A stretch of DNA of 64,000 nt from Salinivirgaceae bacterium (GTDB taxonomy: Bacteria > Bacteroidota > Bacteroidia > Bacteroidales > SZUA-534): the NCBI GenBank assembly GCA_017527435.1, contig JAFXQB010000017.1, positions 1 to 64,000 of the forward strand, written 5' to 3'. The notes under the pieces were generated by a model, which was not told the DNA's origin, did not search any database, and worked only from the letters and a program-made list of their open reading frames with translations. The position numbers and the translations under genes are program-made. Shown here piece after piece: positions 7,477 to 16,762 of the stretch. The number at the start of each line of letters is the position of its first letter. The first letter of the stretch is position 1.

Positions 7477-7503
7477 AGGACTGAAGGACTGAAGGATTGA
7501 AGA
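7475..7503 (+). repeat. GAAGGA(C/T)T tandem repeat abutting a stop codon
   Basis: Three units of GAAGGACT/GAAGGATT plus a partial unit, starting inside the MATE stop codon. The same unit follows the stop codons at 38692, 58482, 58823 and 61047. Confidence 0.8.
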
Positions 7504-7551
7504 TGTGAATGTTGTAATGACAGAAAAAAGGTCTATTGTCCGTCCTCGCGA

Positions 7552-7567
7552 GCGACCTTCAGGTCGC
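7552..7567. repeat. Perfect hairpin GCGACCT-TC-AGGTCGC
   Basis: Seven-base perfect arms with a two-base loop between the MATE gene and DUF1848, without a T-tract. It is a REP-like palindrome rather than a clear terminator. Confidence 0.5.
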
Positions 7568-7606
7568 CCGAAACATAAAATCGTGCGTCTCTACAATCAT
7601 TTTCAT

Positions 7607-7614
7607 TACCTTTG
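7607..7614 (+). promoter_or_regulatory. Bacteroidetes -7 element (TACCTTTG)
   Basis: Exact TAnnTTTG match 39 nt upstream of the DUF1848 ATG. Confidence 0.6.
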
Positions 7615-7653
7615 ACTGTTGCGGACATTTGACAAAACCGACAACAAACCGCT

Positions 7654-8721
7654 ATGGCACAATGGAATAAGATACGAATCGAACGCGAAAACGGCACCGC
7701 AACCGAAGCGCAGGCGCCCGTGATTGTCTCGGCAAGCCGCTCGACCGACATTCCCGCCTTCTACGCCGACTGGTTCTTCCACAGGCTCAAGGTCGGCTAC
7801 TCGGCGTGGACCAACCCGTTCAACGGCGCGCAGAGTTTTGTGTCGTACCAAAACACGCGGTTCATTGTCTTTTGGTCGAAGAACCCCGAACCGCTGCTAC
7901 AACACATTGATTATCTGAAAGAACGCAATATCGGCTGCTACATTCAGTTCACACTGAACGACTACGAAACCGAAGGCCTTGAGCGCGGTGTGCCGCCCCT
8001 TGCCCACCGTATCGACACCTTCCGAAGGCTGGTTGACACACTTGGCGCAGGCCGTGTTGTCTGGCGCTTCGACCCGCTCATTCTAACCGACCGAATCACG
8101 ACTGAAACGCTCTTGCAGAAAATCGAACACATTGGCAATCAACTCAATGGCTATGCCGAAAAACTCGTTTTCAGTTTCGCCGACATTGCTCTGTATAAAA
8201 AGGTGAAAGCCAACCTTGAGCGCAACCGCGTGAACTATTCCGAGTGGACCGTTGAGCAGATGGACCAATTCGCCCACCAACTGTCGGAACTCAACCAGCA
8301 ATGGAACTACCAACTTGCCACCTGCGGCGAAAAGATTGATATTGAGCAATATGGCATCCACCACAACCGCTGCATTGATGACGATTTGATGATTCGCTTT
8401 GCCCACAACGACAAGGTGCTGATGGACTTTCTTGGTGTTGAAATCCGCACGCGCGAAGTGTCGCTTTTCGGCGAAGAACCGCTACCGCAGAACGCTCTGA
8501 TTATCAACAACAATCTATACGCCATAAAGCGTAAGGACAACCGCGACAAAGGTCAGCGCCCCGCCTGCGGCTGCATTATGAGCAAAGACATTGGCGAGTA
8601 CAACACCTGCCCCCACCAATGCGAGTACTGCTATGCCAACACAAGCAAGGAAGCCGCCTTGCGCAACTTTGCCCGCGCCCGCGAAACAGGCTGGAAATCA
8701 GAGACGATCACGGGAAGGTAG
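7654..8721 (+). CDS. DUF1848 family protein, radical-SAM-like Cys motif
   Basis: 355 residues. It has the DUF1848 opening (VIVSASRSTDIPAFYADWF, about 24-42) and a barrel-like middle part (VVWRFDPLIL, CYIQFTLNDYE). Near the C-terminus there is a cysteine cluster ending CPHQCEYCYAN, which resembles the CxxxCxxC of radical-SAM enzymes but sits at the wrong end of the protein, plus an additional CGC pair. An Fe-S cluster is likely. The catalytic role of the family is not established. The gene is monocistronic, with its own TACCTTTG promoter element. Confidence 0.85.
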   Translation: MAQWNKIRIERENGTATEAQAPVIVSASRSTDIPAFYADWFFHRLKVGYSAWTNPFNGAQSFVSYQNTRFIVFWSKNPEPLLQHIDYLKERNIGCYIQFTLNDYETEGLERGVPPLAHRIDTFRRLVDTLGAGRVVWRFDPLILTDRITTETLLQKIEHIGNQLNGYAEKLVFSFADIALYKKVKANLERNRVNYSEWTVEQMDQFAHQLSELNQQWNYQLATCGEKIDIEQYGIHHNRCIDDDLMIRFAHNDKVLMDFLGVEIRTREVSLFGEEPLPQNALIINNNLYAIKRKDNRDKGQRPACGCIMSKDIGEYNTCPHQCEYCYANTSKEAALRNFARARETGWKSETITGR

Positions 8722-8948
8722 GGATTGTGGTGTTGGGCACTAGTGATTTATGTATTTCGAATCATTTAACTTTAATCATTACTCTTTACTCAATTCATGT
8801 CCGTCGACTGTAGTCAAAATCAATTATCCGATTCATCCCCTTTCCTACCATCTCGTTGGCAAATATTGTCGGTTTATCGATTTTAAAAATCACCTTATAA
8901 TTTAATAAGATACTTTGGTGGTCATAAACGAACCAAAAATTGAGAATT

Positions 8949-10379
8949 ATGAATAAAACAAATTTGATTATGGCTTGCGCGATGGCTTTTTCGCTGGCAT
9001 CGTGCAACAACGAGACCCCGACTTCGGACCCCGCAAACAAGCCGCAACCCGGCCAGACACGGAATCTTCTGCTCGAAGCCGGTTACTCTCAGGAACAAAT
9101 CGACGCCAAACTGAACGAAGCATTCTACAATGTTTTCGAAGGCCCGAACAAGGTTTATTTCGAAGTTGGCGACTCGATGGCCTACATTTCTGACGTGAAA
9201 AACCACGATGTCCGCACCGAAGGTATGAGCTACGGAATGATGATTGCCGTACAATGGAACAAACAAGATATGTTCAACCGTCTGTGGCGTTGGTCGCAGA
9301 AATATATGCAGCATCAGGGCGGACCACGCGACGGCTATTTCGCTTGGAGTTGCAAGGTGACTGGCGAGCAGAACTCACCCGGCTCGGCTTCAGACGGCGA
9401 GCTTTATTTCGTCACTTCGCTCATTTTGGCATCAAACCAATGGGGTAACGATGGCGACATCAATTATCTGGCTGAAGCACAACGCATTCTGAATGCGATG
9501 TTTGCAAAAAAAGGCTACAACGACAATCCGATGGGATTTGGTCCGTTTGGCGGACAACGCCCACCGCAGCAGAAACCTGACGGCAACGGCCAGAAACCTG
9601 ACCGCAAGCCAGGCGAAGCACCAAAAGCAGGCCAAGGTGGCGCACCACAGATGCCGGCTTTCCGTCCGGGTATGAAGTTCCCGGAGCCAGAGATTCTGAA
9701 CATCATCAACACACAAGAGAAACTCATCACCTTTGTGCCCGACGGCTTTGGCGCTCGCTACACCGACCCGTCGTACCACATCCCGGCATTCTACGAGATT
9801 TGGGCAAAATATGCCGAAGACGGCCGTGCCGATTTCTATCTGGAATGCGCACAGAAATCGCGTGAGTATCTGCACCGCGCGTGCGACTCGATTACCGGTC
9901 TGAATCCCGATTACTCGAACTATGACGGCTCTGTTATGACCCCGCCGCGCGGCGATTGGGGCGCAAAATTCCGCTTCGACTCGTGGCGCGTGCCAATGAA
10001 CATCGCACTCGACTACACCTGGAGCGGCGCCGATGCCGACTGGCAGTTTGGCTATGGTTATCGCTTGCAGACATTCTTCCGCAGCCAGGGTGTGAGCACC
10101 TTTGTTGACCAGTACAATCTGGACGGCACACCGGTTGAAAACATCGCCGAAGCAGGCGGATACAAGGCTCTGCGCCACTCTATCGGCCTTGTGGGCACGG
10201 TTGCCGCAGTATCGCTCACCCAGCCGCTGCGCAACAGCCGCGACTTCATCAACGAGTTCTGGAACTCGAAACACGAACCCTACGAAGACGGCTATTTCGA
10301 CGCCTACTACGACGGTCTGCTCAACCTGTTTGCTTTGATGCACCTGAGCGGGCGTTACACACCGATTGAGAAGAAATAA
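8949..10379 (+). CDS. GH8 exo-oligoxylanase-like lipoprotein
   Basis: 476 residues from ATG 8949, with lipobox LASC (C19), so it is likely anchored in the outer membrane. Glycoside hydrolase family 8 features most like reducing-end-xylose-releasing exo-oligoxylanase: proton donor E91 in TEGMSYGMMIAVQ, SASDGELYF (146-154), TDPSYHIPAFYEIW (272-285) and the base D344 in RFDSWRVPMNIALDYTW. It would trim xylo-oligosaccharides made by a xylanase such as the GH10 at 62511. A Pro/Gly/Gln/Lys-rich insertion of about 50 residues (195-246) interrupts the catalytic domain, which is unusual. A terminator follows. Strict exo specificity is inferred. Confidence 0.88.
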   Translation: MNKTNLIMACAMAFSLASCNNETPTSDPANKPQPGQTRNLLLEAGYSQEQIDAKLNEAFYNVFEGPNKVYFEVGDSMAYISDVKNHDVRTEGMSYGMMIAVQWNKQDMFNRLWRWSQKYMQHQGGPRDGYFAWSCKVTGEQNSPGSASDGELYFVTSLILASNQWGNDGDINYLAEAQRILNAMFAKKGYNDNPMGFGPFGGQRPPQQKPDGNGQKPDRKPGEAPKAGQGGAPQMPAFRPGMKFPEPEILNIINTQEKLITFVPDGFGARYTDPSYHIPAFYEIWAKYAEDGRADFYLECAQKSREYLHRACDSITGLNPDYSNYDGSVMTPPRGDWGAKFRFDSWRVPMNIALDYTWSGADADWQFGYGYRLQTFFRSQGVSTFVDQYNLDGTPVENIAEAGGYKALRHSIGLVGTVAAVSLTQPLRNSRDFINEFWNSKHEPYEDGYFDAYYDGLLNLFALMHLSGRYTPIEKK

Positions 10380-10409
10380 GAAATAAATAGATAGTCAGCC
10401 AATTACAAT

Positions 10410-10446
10410 GCGGAGCCGTCAGAAATTGACGGCTCTGCTTGTTTTT
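10410..10446 (+). terminator. Rho-independent terminator after GH8
   Basis: Twelve-base stem GCGGAGCCGTCA / TGACGGCTCTGC with one G-T pair and a five-base loop, then TTGTTTTT. Confidence 0.9.
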
Positions 10447-10629
10447 GCCAAATTCCTGATATTTATCCCAAGTTTTTAAATACGAATCCCAATTTGACAA
10501 CGATTTTTCATATTTGACTATCAATCAATTATTATTGATGACCGATTATCGACCCGAGCTGAATCCGCCTATTTTTACAAACTATTAAATGCGATTTTAT
10601 ATCATTATAAACATTTAAATATCAACAAG

Positions 10630-11532
10630 ATGGCAAAACATTTTTTGACAATTGCACTGATTTCTCTTTCGATGAGTTCATTAGCACAACAGGAAATCAG
10701 GCTATATGAAGGTGCTGCACCAGGCAGCGAAAATGTCGAAAACAAAGAGAAGGCGCTGCATGATGCAAACGGCCAAATTCAAACTATCTACGGCGTTGTC
10801 GAACCGACAATCACTGTATATCTGCCAGAAACAAGCAAATCGAAAAGCAGCACGGCTGTTATTCTCTGCTCAGGCGGCGGACTGTCTGCTCACTCGTGGG
10901 GCGACAATGTGATTAATATGGCAGAATGGCTCAATAAGCGCGGAATTGCTGCCATAGGGCTCAAATATCGAACCCGTATCTCCAACGGCCCCCGTCCGAA
11001 ATTTGACCCATCGAAAATGCTTAATGTTGACATCACCAATTTCGACAAACTGGTGAAATCTAATACTAATCCCGATCTGACTGGTGCCGATGACGCAAAT
11101 ATCAACAATGCCATTGCTGATGCCCTGCGTGCAATGGAAATCATCAAGCAGCATGCTGGCGAATGGAATATTGATACGACAAAAATCGGTTATCTGGGTT
11201 TTTCAGCCGGCGGTGGTGTTGCCATCGGGGCGACCGTTCGAGCCGATAATATGCACAAACCGGCATTCCTGGCCACAATTTTCGGTCCGTCTCTCACTGA
11301 TGTTGATGTACCAGAAAATGCGCCAAACTTGTTTATCGCCACTCGTGGCAACCACCAAAACGTGGCAGCCGGCCTTCTTTCGCTCTACCTTGATTGGAAA
11401 AAAGCAGGCGCCAACGCCGAACTGCACATCTACGACGACGGTTACGGTCCGTTTGGGCCGAACGACATAGGAAACACTAGCGGTACTTGGCGCGAGAGTT
11501 TCTACCGATGGCTGACTTTCAACAAATTTTAA
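10630..11532 (+). CDS. Secreted alpha/beta-hydrolase (carbohydrate-esterase-like)
   Basis: 300 residues with a signal peptide (cut near SSLAQ, 20). The fold is that of xylan-associated acetyl/feruloyl esterases: the oxyanion segment CSGGGLSAHSWG (80-91) and the nucleophile elbow GFSAGGG with S192. Where relatives have a late HGFG providing the catalytic His, this protein has GYGPFG (271-276). The usual Asp-containing turn before the last helix reads ATRGNHQNV. So Ser is kept, but His and Asp look replaced. It follows GH8 as a separate transcription unit, suggesting a hemicellulose role. It may act with altered residues or only bind. Confidence 0.78.
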   Translation: MAKHFLTIALISLSMSSLAQQEIRLYEGAAPGSENVENKEKALHDANGQIQTIYGVVEPTITVYLPETSKSKSSTAVILCSGGGLSAHSWGDNVINMAEWLNKRGIAAIGLKYRTRISNGPRPKFDPSKMLNVDITNFDKLVKSNTNPDLTGADDANINNAIADALRAMEIIKQHAGEWNIDTTKIGYLGFSAGGGVAIGATVRADNMHKPAFLATIFGPSLTDVDVPENAPNLFIATRGNHQNVAAGLLSLYLDWKKAGANAELHIYDDGYGPFGPNDIGNTSGTWRESFYRWLTFNKF

Positions 11533-11580
11533 GGTATTATCGGCGCAATCATCTGCTTTTAACAAGAGAAGTACAATCGC

Positions 11581-11625
11581 CTAAAAATAGCAAAACCCCT
11601 GCAAACAATTGTCTGACAGAGGTTT
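11581..11625 (-). terminator. Terminator downstream of tRNA-Arg
   Basis: On the minus strand, AAACCTCTG (11625-11617) pairs with CAGGGGTTT (11601-11593) including one G-U pair. A T-rich run follows (plus-strand 11583-11588). It lies 10 nt after the tRNA 3' end. Confidence 0.6.
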
Positions 11626-11635
11626 AAAAAACTTG

Positions 11636-11709
11636 TGACCCCGGCGGGATTCTAACCCACAACCTTTTGATCCGTAGTCAAATGCTCTATACAGTTGAGC
11701 TACGGGGCC
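11636..11709 (-). tRNA. tRNA-Arg(ACG)
   Basis: Full cloverleaf on the minus strand. Acceptor GGCCCCG / CGGGGTC with one G-U pair and discriminator A; D-stem GCTC / GAGC; anticodon stem TTTGA / TCAAA with loop CTACGGA, giving anticodon ACG (plus-strand 11673-11675); T-stem GTGGG / CCCGC. CCA is not encoded. The D-loop AACTGTATA has U where the near-invariant G19 belongs, and the T-loop TTAGAAT has A where C56 belongs, so the universal G19-C56 elbow pair appears replaced by U19-A56. Otherwise it is a normal tRNA. Confidence 0.95.
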
Positions 11710-11809
11710 CTAAAGCGGTTGCAAATATAAAGACTTTTTCAATTGTTGCAACCTACAATAAACTTTTTTAAATAAAAAGATTTTTGATTACCAACAATCA
11801 TTAAATCAA

Positions 11810-12694
11810 CTATTTAATGCTGTTGTTCAGTACCTTTATCTTCTCATACAGCCCATCGCTCACCGTTGCAAGCGGCAGACGGACGACATTTTTTGCCTTG
11901 CCTTGCAGTTCAAGATAGGCTTTTACGCCCGACGGACTGCCTTCGGCAAACAGCGTGTCGATGACTGGCAGGAACTTCAGATGCTGCTCGCGGGCTTCGC
12001 TGAAACGGCCGTCGAGAGCAAGGTGCACAATCTTGCTGAACTGCGCCGGGAATGCGTTTTGAAGCACCGAAATCACGCCTGAGAATCCGCAGGCAATGAG
12101 CGGCAGAGTCAGTGCGTCGTCGCCCGAAATCAAGATGAAATCCTTCGGGCAGCGGCTGGCAAGTTGCATACACTGTGCCACGTTGCCCGACGCTTCTTTC
12201 ACGCCCACAATGTTGCGGCAGTTGTTGGCAAGGCTCACAACCACGTCGGGCGAGATGTTGATGCCCGTGCGGCCTGGCACATTATATAAAAGTATCGGTT
12301 TGTCAACATTATCGGCCAAAGCCTTGAAGTGGGCGTACACGCCGCGCTGGTTGGGCTTGTTGTAGAACGGCGCAACCGAAAGCAGAGCCGCGATTTTGTC
12401 GTTTTTGGCATATTCCTTGGCCTGCGCAATCACGTCGGCGGTGTTGTTGCCGCCACAGCCCACCACAATCGGAATACGGCCCGCAACCTTGCCGATAATG
12501 AAGTCGAGCAACTCGTCTTTCTCTGATTTTGAGAGAGTTGCAGGTTCGCCTGTGGTTCCTAACGCCACAATGTAATCGGTGCCGTTGGCCACTTGCGACT
12601 CAATAATGTTTCCAAGTGCCTGATAATCAATTTTTCCATCGGTGCTGAATGGCGTTACCATTGCCACGCCCACACCTCGCAATTGTTGCATCAT
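11810..12694 (-). CDS. dapA: 4-hydroxy-tetrahydrodipicolinate synthase
   Basis: 294 residues from ATG 12694; a second ATG three bases later is also possible. It condenses pyruvate with aspartate semialdehyde in lysine/diaminopimelate synthesis, in the cytoplasm. The family blocks are present: GTTGEPATLS near residue 50, LYNVPGRTGINI containing the conserved Tyr, and VGVKEASGN with the Schiff-base Lys, then ILISGDDALTLP. It is last in the secA operon: the DUF6913-like gene ends 8 nt before this ATG. Confidence 0.95.
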   Translation of the reverse strand: MMQQLRGVGVAMVTPFSTDGKIDYQALGNIIESQVANGTDYIVALGTTGEPATLSKSEKDELLDFIIGKVAGRIPIVVGCGGNNTADVIAQAKEYAKNDKIAALLSVAPFYNKPNQRGVYAHFKALADNVDKPILLYNVPGRTGINISPDVVVSLANNCRNIVGVKEASGNVAQCMQLASRCPKDFILISGDDALTLPLIACGFSGVISVLQNAFPAQFSKIVHLALDGRFSEAREQHLKFLPVIDTLFAEGSPSGVKAYLELQGKAKNVVRLPLATVSDGLYEKIKVLNNSIK

Positions 12695-12702
12695 ATTGAT
12701 AA

Positions 12703-13239
12703 TCAATTAAATTTCTTTAGATAAAACTGTATCTGTTCAAAATAGTATTTCGCGTCTTTTGTGTCGTCGATGCTCAACATCAGGTCGAACGGCTGACGCT
12801 CGGCAAAGCGGCCGATGCGGAATCGGGCGGCCGTGCGGTGCAGCATCAGCCTTGTCGGATAGTAATCGGCCGAATTCAGGTCGATGAGAATGTCGAACGC
12901 TGTTGCCTCGAAATCGGCCACCAAACCGCTTTTGGGGCGGTACAGAAAGTCAAGGTCGGCATCGGTGAACAGGTTGAAATGGCACTGCTGCTGATAGGCC
13001 GACAGTTCCTTGCGGTTCGGCACGTAGCCCAAAGCCGTCACACCTGCCTTGAAGCCTGTGAGTTGGCTGTAGACGTAGTTGGCGTCGGCAAGGTCGGAAT
13101 CGGACGAAACGGCGAATAGCAGCCCCACTCGTGCGGCCTTCTCGAGCGGGCACGGCACGGCCACGCGATTGGGCGCATCGTGCTCACCAACAATGAGTTG
13201 GCTCAATTTCAGCCGAATGGGATTGTACCGTTTCTGCAT
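12703..13239 (-). CDS. Hypothetical protein, DUF6913-like
   Basis: 178 residues, no signal peptide or membrane segment. Sequence features such as RVGLLFAVSSDSDL, FNLFTDADLDFLYRP and FDILIDLNSADYYPTRLML match a small Bacteroidetes family (DUF6913-like) of unknown function. It sits between secA (7 nt upstream) and dapA (8 nt downstream) on the same strand, so the three genes are one operon. The linkage of an export ATPase to lysine synthesis through this protein gives no functional clue. Confidence 0.75.
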   Translation of the reverse strand: MQKRYNPIRLKLSQLIVGEHDAPNRVAVPCPLEKAARVGLLFAVSSDSDLADANYVYSQLTGFKAGVTALGYVPNRKELSAYQQQCHFNLFTDADLDFLYRPKSGLVADFEATAFDILIDLNSADYYPTRLMLHRTAARFRIGRFAERQPFDLMLSIDDTKDAKYYFEQIQFYLKKFN

Positions 13240-13246
13240 TGTGCTG

Positions 13247-16200
13247 TTATTCAGGCAGATTCATTCCGTGGCAGTTCTTGAACTTCTTGCCGCTGCCGCA
13301 GGGGCAAGGGTCGTTGCGGCCAACCTTCTTGTCCACTCTCACGGGTTGCACTTTGCGGTCTTCGGGGCGTTGGCCCTGACCTTGCTCGGTGCGGCCTGTG
13401 TTGAAGCGGCTCATATCGAGTTGGCGACGCTGCTCAACCTGACGAACCTGCTCGGGGTCCTGAATTGGCAGATTGCCCTTCATAATTATCGAAACAAGTT
13501 CGGAATTTATCTTCTCAATCATCGCCTTGAACAGGTTGAACGACTCGAATTTGTAAATCAAAAGCGGGTCTTTCTGCTCGTAGGTGGCGTTCTGCACGCT
13601 CTGCTTCAGGTCGTCCATCTCACGCAAGTGCTCGCGCCAAGCGTCATCAATAGTCAAAAGGCTGATACTCTTTTCGATAGATGTTACCAAATCCTTGCCT
13701 TCCGACTCGTAGGCGCGTTTCAGATTGGTTACGATGTTGTACGTCTTGCGGCCGTCGGTAATCGGAATAACAATGTTGGTATATGTCTGACCTTGAGTCT
13801 CATACACGTTCTTGATGACAGGCCAAACGCGCTGCTGTATCTGCTGCGATTTGCGTTTGTATGCGTCGATGGCAGCCTGATAGAGTTGGTTGGCCAGTTC
13901 GGCGGCACTCTCGCGGTTGAATGTTTCCTCGTCAAACGGCGTGTCGATTGAGAGCGTGCGCACGTTCGAGAGTTTCAGTTCCTCGTAGTCGTTGGCGTCC
14001 TTGTACTCGTTGGCCATCTGCTCGCACACGTCGTAGATGTTGTTCACGATGTCCACTTGCAGGCGGTCGCCGAACAGCGCGTGGCGGCGGCGCTTGTAGA
14101 TAACCTCGCGTTGGTTGTTCATCACGTCGTCGTACTCGAGCAGGCGCTTACGGATGCCGAAGTTGTTCTCTTCCACCTTTTTCTGCGCGCGTTCGATTGA
14201 TTTCGAAATCATTGAGTGCTGAATCACTTCGCCTTCCTCAAGTCCCATCTTGTCCATCAGGCCAGCAATGCGGTCAGAGCCGAAGAGTCGCATCAGATTG
14301 TCCTCGAGCGAAACGAAGAACTGCGACGAACCTGGGTCGCCCTGACGACCAGCACGGCCACGCAACTGACGGTCGACGCGGCGTGACTCGTGGCGCTCGG
14401 TGCCCAGAATGGCCAGACCGCCCGCCTCACGCACTTCAGGCGTCAGTTTGATGTCGGTACCACGGCCTGCCATATTGGTGGCGATGGTCACTGTGCCGCG
14501 TTTACCAGCCTCGGCCACAATCTCGGCCTCACGTTGGTGCTGCTTGGCATTCAGCACGTTATGCTTGATGCCGCGCATTTTCAGCATTCGGCTCAAAAGT
14601 TCTGAAATCTCGACCGATGTGGTACCCACAAGCACAGGGCGGCCAGCCTCGTTGAGTTTCACAATCTCGTTGATGACGGCGTTGTACTTCTCGCGGGCCG
14701 TTTTGTAAACCAAATCGTCGTAGTCGATACGCTGCACGGGGCGGTTGGTCGGGATGACCACAACATCGAGTTTGTAGATGTTCCAGAACTCACCAGCCTC
14801 GGTCTCTGCGGTACCAGTCATTCCCGCAAGTTTCTTATACATACGGAAATAGTTCTGCAGCGTGATGGTGGCGTAGGTCTGCGTTGCGGCCTCGACCTTC
14901 ACATTTTCCTTGGCCTCGATGGCTTGGTGCAGACCGTCGGAATAGCGGCGGCCTTCCATAATACGACCCGTCTGCTCGTCCACAATCTTCACCTTGTTGT
15001 CCACAACCACATACTCAACGTCGCGCTCAAACATCGCGTAAGCCTTAAGCAACTGATTTATAGTGTGGATACGCTCGGTTTTTATTGAGTAATCCTGCAG
15101 CAGTTTGTCTTTTTTCTCAACAAGTTCGGCTGTTGGCAGATTCTGATGCTCAAGTTCGGCAATCTCGGCGCCGACATCGGGCATCACAAAGAAATTCTTA
15201 TCTTCCAAATCGCTCGAAATCAAATCGATACCTTTATCAGTAAGTTCGATGGCGTTCTGCTTCTCTTCAATGATGAAGTAAAGGTCGTCGGTGATAAGGT
15301 ACATATTCTTGCTGTTGTCCTGCATATAGAAGTTCTCGGTCTTCTGCATCATCACCTTCACGCCAGGCTCGCTCAAATAGCGGATGAGCGGCTTGTGCTT
15401 CGGCAGACCTTTGTTGGCGCGCAGCAGCAGTTTTCCGCCCTCTTCCTCGTTGCCTTCGGCGATGAGTTTCTTGGCGTCGGCCAGAAGTTTCGTAACCAGG
15501 TCGCGCTGTGCCTGATAGAGTTTCATCACCTGTGGCTTGAATTGGTCGAACAGTTGGTTGTCGCCCTTTGGCACGGGGCCCGATATAATAAGTGGTGTAC
15601 GGGCGTCGTCAATCAACACCGAGTCCACCTCATCGACGATGGCGTAGTTGTGGCGGCGCTGCACAAGGTCGTCGGGGCTGATGGCCATATTGTCGCGCAG
15701 ATAGTCGAAACCGAACTCGTTGTTTGTTCCGAAGGTCACATCGGCCTGATAAGCCTTGCGGCGCGGCTCGCTGTTGGGCTCGTGCTTGTCGATGCAGTCC
15801 ACGCGAAGACCGTGGAATTCGTAGAGCGTGCCCATCCATTCGGCGTCACGTTTTGCCAGATAGTCGTTCACGGTGACCATATGCACACCTCTGTGTGTCA
15901 GCGCGTTAAGGAACACAGGCAGAGTGGCTACAAGTGTCTTACCCTCGCCAGTGGCCATCTCGGCAATCTTGCCTTTGTGCAGAGCCACACCGCCGATAAG
16001 TTGCACGTCGTAGTGCACCATATCCCACGTGATTGGCGAGCCGCCAGCGGTCCAGGTGTTGAACCAGATGGCCTTGTCGCCGCGGATTTCAACGCTGTCG
16101 CGAATGGCGGCAATGTCGCGGTCGAACTGCGTTGCCGTAACCTCGACCTCGGTGTGCTCTTTGAACCTGCGCGCGGTGTCCTTGATGATGGCGAAGGCGC

Positions 16201-16531
16201 GCGGCAGCAACTCGTCGAGCACATCGGCAATTTTGGTATCGATGGTCTCTTCAATCTTATCTATCTGATTGTAAAGGTCTTCCTTCTTTTCAATGTCTTC
16301 TTCTTGGTCGATTTTCAACCGCAAGTCGGCAATCTGTTTGTTCTCATCGCTGATGCGGTCTTGTATAATCTGCTGAAGTTCAATGCTTTGTTGACGCAAC
16401 TCGTCGTTCGAGAGATTAGCCAGTTTGGCGTATTCCTCGTTAGTTGCGATAACGTATGGCATTATCTCTTTGATGTCTCGGTCGGATTTGTTCCCGAACA
16501 ACTTTGTCAGGAAGCCGTCAATTATTCCCAT
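13247..16531 (-). CDS. secA: Preprotein translocase ATPase SecA
   Basis: 1,094 residues, the longer form seen in Bacteroidetes. It drives preproteins through SecYEG. Walker A is ATGEGKTL (193-200). Other helicase motifs are [26 protein letters not shown] and [18 protein letters not shown]. The C-terminus has the SecB/zinc-binding motif [20 protein letters not shown]. An acidic, coiled-coil-prone insertion (about 60-105, rich in E/K/D/I) near the N-terminus is characteristic of the longer form. It is first in an operon with the DUF6913-like gene and dapA, with a TACTTTTG element 66 nt upstream. Confidence 0.97.
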   Translation of the reverse strand: MGIIDGFLTKLFGNKSDRDIKEIMPYVIATNEEYAKLANLSNDELRQQSIELQQIIQDRISDENKQIADLRLKIDQEEDIEKKEDLYNQIDKIEETIDTKIADVLDELLPRAFAIIKDTARRFKEHTEVEVTATQFDRDIAAIRDSVEIRGDKAIWFNTWTAGGSPITWDMVHYDVQLIGGVALHKGKIAEMATGEGKTLVATLPVFLNALTHRGVHMVTVNDYLAKRDAEWMGTLYEFHGLRVDCIDKHEPNSEPRRKAYQADVTFGTNNEFGFDYLRDNMAISPDDLVQRRHNYAIVDEVDSVLIDDARTPLIISGPVPKGDNQLFDQFKPQVMKLYQAQRDLVTKLLADAKKLIAEGNEEEGGKLLLRANKGLPKHKPLIRYLSEPGVKVMMQKTENFYMQDNSKNMYLITDDLYFIIEEKQNAIELTDKGIDLISSDLEDKNFFVMPDVGAEIAELEHQNLPTAELVEKKDKLLQDYSIKTERIHTINQLLKAYAMFERDVEYVVVDNKVKIVDEQTGRIMEGRRYSDGLHQAIEAKENVKVEAATQTYATITLQNYFRMYKKLAGMTGTAETEAGEFWNIYKLDVVVIPTNRPVQRIDYDDLVYKTAREKYNAVINEIVKLNEAGRPVLVGTTSVEISELLSRMLKMRGIKHNVLNAKQHQREAEIVAEAGKRGTVTIATNMAGRGTDIKLTPEVREAGGLAILGTERHESRRVDRQLRGRAGRQGDPGSSQFFVSLEDNLMRLFGSDRIAGLMDKMGLEEGEVIQHSMISKSIERAQKKVEENNFGIRKRLLEYDDVMNNQREVIYKRRRHALFGDRLQVDIVNNIYDVCEQMANEYKDANDYEELKLSNVRTLSIDTPFDEETFNRESAAELANQLYQAAIDAYKRKSQQIQQRVWPVIKNVYETQGQTYTNIVIPITDGRKTYNIVTNLKRAYESEGKDLVTSIEKSISLLTIDDAWREHLREMDDLKQSVQNATYEQKDPLLIYKFESFNLFKAMIEKINSELVSIIMKGNLPIQDPEQVRQVEQRRQLDMSRFNTGRTEQGQGQRPEDRKVQPVRVDKKVGRNDPCPCGSGKKFKNCHGMNLPE

Positions 16532-16596
16532 ATATTATTGTAATTATTTGTTTATCAAATGATTAATTATCAAATACATATTTTTTGCAAATACGG

Positions 16597-16604
16597 CAAA
16601 AGTA
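16597..16604 (-). promoter_or_regulatory. Candidate -7 element (TACTTTTG) for secA
   Basis: TAnnTTTG match on the minus strand, 66 nt upstream of the secA ATG. A TTG lies about 22 nt further upstream. Confidence 0.55.
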
Positions 16605-16723
16605 AAAGAATTTTGGTACGAAAAGCCAACAGAACAAAGATTAAAGTGTAAAGTGTGATTTGCGCAAGGTGGAAATCGATAGAAAACAGCCGACAATGTG
16701 GCTACGAGTACAACTCAAGCCGT

Positions 16724-16752
16724 TGTCTGTAGTCTGATGTCTGTAGTCCGAA
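16724..16752. repeat. CTGTAGTC repeat
   Basis: The words TGTCTGTAGTC and TGTCTGTAGTCCG occur back to back. Their reverse complement matches the GACTACAGACTACAG block at 72-94, so both belong to one dispersed repeat type. Confidence 0.6.
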
Positions 16753-16762
16753 AATCAGCCAG

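Noticed and set aside
8949..11532. Single xylan operon of GH8 and esterase-like gene
   Set aside because: A strong terminator at 10410 and a 250-bp gap separate them; they are probably independent units.
11636..11709. tRNA-Arg considered a pseudogene because the D-loop lacks GG and the T-loop lacks TTC
   Set aside because: All four stems, T54/A58 and length are intact, and the two changes restore a base pair with each other, so it reads as a functional variant.
15146..16543. 465-codon plus-strand open frame opposite secA
   Set aside because: Entirely antisense to a clear secA gene; no domain is recognisable and the composition follows codon bias of the other strand.
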